From Verrucomicrobiota bacterium (GTDB lineage Bacteria; Verrucomicrobiota; Verrucomicrobiia; Chthoniobacterales; UBA10450): a stretch of DNA of 43,395 nt. Each line of letters starts with the position of its first letter. Within the stretch, counting starts at the first letter, position 1. Positions 40,685-43,395 of the stretch are shown in pieces. A model generated the notes under the pieces. It searched no databases, had not been told where the DNA came from, and worked only from the letters and a program-made list of their open reading frames with translations. Both the position numbers and the translations under genes were made by a program. Location of the stretch: contig QHRO01000248.1 in assembly GCA_003220155.1 (NCBI GenBank), positions 1-43,395 of the forward strand, given 5' to 3'.

Positions 40685-42091
40685 CTAGCGATTCACGATA
40701 TGCAGAGCGCGTTTCTCCACCGCCATCGCGGCTTCTTTCACCGCTTCGCTCAAGGTTGGATGCGAGTGGCAGGTCCGGCCGAGATCCTCGCTGCTACCGC
40801 CGAACTCGATCACGGAGGTTGGTTCGGCGATTAATTCGGAAGCGGCGTGTTGCAGTATGTGCGCTCCCAGAATTTTGTCTGTTTCGGCGTCGGCAATAAA
40901 TTTGACCACACCTTCGACATCTTCGTTCGCCAGGGCGCGGCCATTAGCACGAAACGGAAACTTCCCAATTCGCACGTTCATCGCTTTTTCTTTGGCCTGA
41001 TCTTCGGTGATACCAACGCCGGCCAGCTCCGGATTGGTGTAGATAATTCCAGGTATGGCGTCGTAATTCACATGACCGGATTTGCCCGCGATGATCTCGA
41101 CGCAGGCAATGCCTTCATCCTCGGCTTTGTGCGCAAGCATCGGCCCGGCAATAACGTCGCCAATGGCATAAATGCCTTCCACGTTCGTGCGAAAATGTTT
41201 ATCGACTTTGATCCGTTTCCGTTCATCGAACTCGACACCCAATTTCTCCGCGCCTAAACCTTCGCTGAACGGCTTGCGCCCAACTGAGACGAGGACCTTG
41301 TCCGCTTCAAAGGTCAATTTCTCGTTAGCTTTGTCGGCCGATGCTATTGCCCGCCCGTTCTCGATCTTCACGCCAGTCACTTTTGTCTCGAGATGAAACT
41401 TGATCCCTTGTGCGGTAAGCGCGCGCCGGAGCAAATTCGACAGCTCGAGATCAAAACCGAGGGCGATTCGCGGCAGAAATTCCAGCATCGTCACTTCGGA
41501 GCCAAGGCGGTTCCAAACCGAGCCAAGCTCAAGTCCAATCGCGCCCGCGCCAATGACGAGAAATTTTTTTGGCACCTCCTCGAAGCAAAGCGCTTCGGTG
41601 CTGCTGACGATGGTTTTGCCATCGAATTTTGCGAACGGTAGCTCGATTGCGACGCTTCCGGTGGCGATGACAATGTTTTTGGTTTCGATCTCCTGTGTTT
41701 CGCCGGCAGACGATTTTACCGAAACTTTTCCGGGCGCGACGATCGTGCCCATCCCCTCCAGTACCATCACCTTGTTTGTCTTCATCAGCTGGCGTACTCC
41801 GCCGGTAAGCGTTTTCACCACTTTGTCCTTGCGCTTTTGCATGGTCGGCAGATCGACGCGCGGGTTTTCGATCACGATTCCGTGTTTGGCCGCTTCCTTT
41901 TTCGCAAAAGAAAAATGATCACTGGAAGTGAGCAACGCTTTGCTCGGAATACAGCCGACGTTCAGGCAGGTCCCACCGAGTTCCTTATCTTTCTCGATGA
42001 TCGCGGTCTTAAGCCCGAGCTGGCCCGCGCGAATGGCAGCCACGTATCCACCTGGCCCGGAGCCAATAATTACGACATCAAATTTATCCAT
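40685..42091 (-). CDS. lpdA: Dihydrolipoyl dehydrogenase (E3)
   Basis: The 468-residue flavoprotein has the FAD site VVIIGSGPGGYVAAIRAGQLG, the redox-active disulfide Cys42/Cys47 (GGTCLNVGCIPSKALL), the NAD site VIGAGAIGLELGSVWNRLG and GIYAIGDVIAGPMLAHKAEDEG. The dimer-interface active base His444 with Glu449 (HSHPTLSE) is intact. It reoxidises the lipoyl group of 2-oxoacid dehydrogenase E2 subunits, passing electrons to NAD+. The E2 gene lies upstream on the same strand, separated by about 890 bp that hold a DUF559 gene on the other strand, so the two are probably not strictly co-transcribed. Confidence 0.95.
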   Translation of the reverse strand: MDKFDVVIIGSGPGGYVAAIRAGQLGLKTAIIEKDKELGGTCLNVGCIPSKALLTSSDHFSFAKKEAAKHGIVIENPRVDLPTMQKRKDKVVKTLTGGVRQLMKTNKVMVLEGMGTIVAPGKVSVKSSAGETQEIETKNIVIATGSVAIELPFAKFDGKTIVSSTEALCFEEVPKKFLVIGAGAIGLELGSVWNRLGSEVTMLEFLPRIALGFDLELSNLLRRALTAQGIKFHLETKVTGVKIENGRAIASADKANEKLTFEADKVLVSVGRKPFSEGLGAEKLGVEFDERKRIKVDKHFRTNVEGIYAIGDVIAGPMLAHKAEDEGIACVEIIAGKSGHVNYDAIPGIIYTNPELAGVGITEDQAKEKAMNVRIGKFPFRANGRALANEDVEGVVKFIADAETDKILGAHILQHAASELIAEPTSVIEFGGSSEDLGRTCHSHPTLSEAVKEAAMAVEKRALHIVNR

Positions 42092-42400
42092 AACTAAAAG
42101 CTAACTGTGTCGAAAGGGCGGAACAAGCAACTCCCCCAGGTTTTCGCGTTCCTGGCACTAACCGCGGGCGCGTTGAAATCACCTCCTCTCCTCCTCGAGC
42201 GAGGAGAGGACAAAGGTGAGGAGTCGAGCGGTGGGATGTGATCGTTGGAGACCCACCTCTGCGAAAAAGAAAAATCCCTCACCCCGATCCTCTCCCTTTT
42301 TTGCAAAGGGAGAGGCAGAACACGCACACCCCCGACAGATGCCGACGAAAGACTGATGCAAGAGATTCCCTTCAGCCGAGCAGTTTAGTAGCGTAAGCTA
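42092..42400. other. Intergenic repeats upstream of lpdA
   Basis: Contains TCCTCTCCTC (42184-42193) facing GAGGAGAGGA (42201-42210) across CTCGAGC, and the CCTCTCCC palindrome at 42289-42315. No coding sequence is seen; the lpdA promoter should lie in its left half. Confidence 0.65.
42289..42315. repeat. CCTCTCCC palindrome, copy left of the DUF559 gene
   Basis: CCTCTCCCTTT (42289-42299) is complementary to AAAGGGAGAGG (42305-42315). It is preceded by AAATCCCTCACCCCGAT; the copy right of the DUF559 gene is preceded by AAACCCTCACCTTAAT, so the two are direct repeats of about 45 bp. Confidence 0.8.
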
Positions 42401-42748
42401 ATGACGCGCGTTCGCCACTTACGAAAGAACTCGACGCGACATGAGCGAATCTTATGGCGTCACCTTCGCAATCGACAACTCCAAGGCTGGGAATTTCGAC
42501 GACAACATCCGGTGGATCGCTACGTAATTGATTTTTATTGCCCCGAAGCGCGCCTTGCGATTGAGCTCGATGGTGGCGGCCACAATTTCGCGGCCAAAGA
42601 GTCGCTCGATCAGGCACGCACAAGGTTTCTTGCGAGCAAAGATATTCAGATTCTGCGATTTTGGAATCATGAGATCAGCCAAGAGCTGGACAGCGTCTTG
42701 GAAACAATTTGGTCAGCGCTGGAGCAACGAAGAAAACCCTCACCTTAA
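42401..42748 (+). CDS. DUF559 protein (restriction-endonuclease-like fold)
   Basis: The 115-residue protein is a typical DUF559 member: LRKNSTRHERILWRHLRNRQLQGWEFRRQHPV, then YVIDFYCPEARLAIELDGGGH, then ILRFWNHEI, here in blocks. The D-x(n)-ELDGG arrangement (Asp near 45, Glu-Leu-Asp near 56-58) matches a Vsr/PD-(D/E)xK-like nuclease core, so DNA cleavage or binding is inferred; function of the family is not established. The gene is on the strand opposite to its neighbours lpdA and sucB and is flanked at about 85 bp on the left and at its 3' end by copies of one palindrome. ATG at 42401; no other start is likely. Confidence 0.88.
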   Translation: MTRVRHLRKNSTRHERILWRHLRNRQLQGWEFRRQHPVDRYVIDFYCPEARLAIELDGGGHNFAAKESLDQARTRFLASKDIQILRFWNHEISQELDSVLETIWSALEQRRKPSP

Positions 42749-42751
42749 TCA

Positions 42752-42773
42752 TCTCCCTTTGCGCAAAGGGAGA
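42752..42773. repeat. CCTCTCCC-type palindrome, copy right of the DUF559 gene
   Basis: TCTCCCTTTGCGCAAAGGGAGA is a perfect 22-bp palindrome starting within a few bases of the DUF559 stop. It is the closest relative of the 42289-42315 copy. Confidence 0.8.
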
Positions 42774-42979
42774 GGCAAACGCTTGTCGCAGACTTCGCGC
42801 AAAAACTGATTTGAACGCTTGAAGCTTAAGGTGGCCTCAGTCAGCACGAGGGGGCAAATACCCGCCTTTCCCCTCGGAGAGTTGAAGTGAGGGGATTCAT
42901 CGTCCGACTGAGATGGGTAACATCACCCCCCTCGCATAAAGGTATGGCGAGGCCGGCCATTCCGCCTGGACGGGATGTT

Positions 42980-43395
42980 TCAAAAATCAATCGGTAATGT
43001 CTTGGGGGTTTCGATTCCTTCCTTCACCTTAATGAGAAATGTGACGGCTTCCTTGCCATCGATGATGCGATGGTCGTAGCTAAGGGCGAGGTACATCATC
43101 GGACGGACCACGACCGCGCCGTTTACGGCGATGGGGCGCTCCATGATTTTGTGCATGCCCAAAATTCCGCTCTGCGGCGGATTCAAAATTGGTGTGCTCA
43201 AGAGCGAGCCGTAAACGCCGCCGTTCGAGATCGTAAAGGTACCCCCTTGGAGCTCTTCGATTTTCAATTTTCCTTCACGCGCTTTCTTCGCGTAGTCGGC
43301 GATATCCCGCTCTAAATCAGCAAAGGACTTTTTGTCAGCATCGCGCACAACCGGAACGACCAGCCCCCGTTCCGTCCCGACGGCGACCCCGATGT
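42980..43395 (-). CDS. sucB: 2-oxoglutarate dehydrogenase E2 (dihydrolipoamide succinyltransferase), C-terminal part
   Basis: The visible 138 residues are the end of the E2 catalytic domain; the gene runs off the right edge. [60 protein letters not shown] and [23 protein letters not shown] appear in order. The catalytic His and Asp lie in DHRIIDG. The [12 protein letters not shown] and IxVNG signatures are those of succinyltransferases rather than pyruvate E2. The trimeric catalytic core transfers succinyl from lipoate to CoA. lpdA, the E3 partner, lies downstream on the same strand. The lipoyl and subunit-binding domains are outside the window. Confidence 0.92.
   Translation of the reverse strand, partial: IGVAVGTERGLVVPVVRDADKKSFADLERDIADYAKKAREGKLKIEELQGGTFTISNGGVYGSLLSTPILNPPQSGILGMHKIMERPIAVNGAVVVRPMMYLALSYDHRIIDGKEAVTFLIKVKEGIETPKTLPIDF

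Noticed and set aside
1-43395. CRISPR array, integron, prophage or transposase genes
   Set aside because: No regularly spaced direct repeats, integrase or transposase frames were seen; the short palindromes are irregularly spaced.

Overview
The window is about 43 kb of moderately GC-rich (my estimate 55-58 %) chromosome from a Gram-negative, aerobic, probably soil-dwelling bacterium. Outer-membrane physiology is suggested by an LpxL/HtrB-type acyltransferase and a YceI protein, aerobic metabolism by 2-oxoglutarate dehydrogenase E2/E3. Three MacB/FtsX 'ADOP' permeases in a row, tandem OPT transporters, a bacterial Kir channel and many short palindromic intergenic repeats fit Verrucomicrobiota (Chthoniobacterales-like) or Acidobacteriota. 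Verrucomicrobiota is my preferred guess, from gene style only. I see no rRNA, tRNA, CRISPR array, integrase or transposase.

Layout. 1-3301: end of one OPT-family transporter, then a complete paralogue carrying an extra soluble insert. 3356-6722: a sulfur module of thiosulfate sulfurtransferase (+) facing an operon (-) of persulfide dioxygenase-rhodanese fusion and sulfite oxidase; together these could take sulfane sulfur to sulfite, sulfate or thiosulfate. 6827-8906: a CopRS/CusRS-like two-component system divergent from that operon. 8907-9892: a gene-poor stretch with nested repeats and hairpins. 9893-14819: small membrane protein, VOC protein, Kir channel, a frameshifted MFS gene, OsmC protein and a second MFS transporter. 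14978-18510: ornithine cyclodeaminase-like protein, secreted NTF2-like protein, methyltransferase, a small basic protein with two AP2-like units, and an SpoIIAA-like protein. 19023-26433: three ADOP permeases in tandem. 26529-30512 (-): APC permease downstream of the 5-oxoprolinase genes pxpB-pxpC-pxpA, where pxpB is frameshifted. 30729-35048: an unusual sugar-type ABC importer made of a solute-binding protein fused to a MalF-type permease and a MalG-type permease with a roughly 280-residue periplasmic insert, with no ATPase nearby. 35129-37472: YceI, RecO, aldo/keto reductase. 37776-40556: DUF1330 protein, then an ACP-FabF-acyltransferase operon. 40685-43395 (-): dihydrolipoyl dehydrogenase and the 3' part of the 2-oxoglutarate dehydrogenase E2 gene, with a DUF559 gene on the other strand between them, bracketed by two copies of a palindromic repeat.

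The strongest candidates for something new are the fused binding-protein/permease importer with its enlarged partner, the OPT transporter insert with an internal duplication, the double AP2-like small protein, and the DUF559 gene bracketed by palindromes. At least four families of short palindromic repeats occupy most intergenic gaps. Two genes (one MFS, pxpB) are frameshifted; assembly error cannot be excluded for either.
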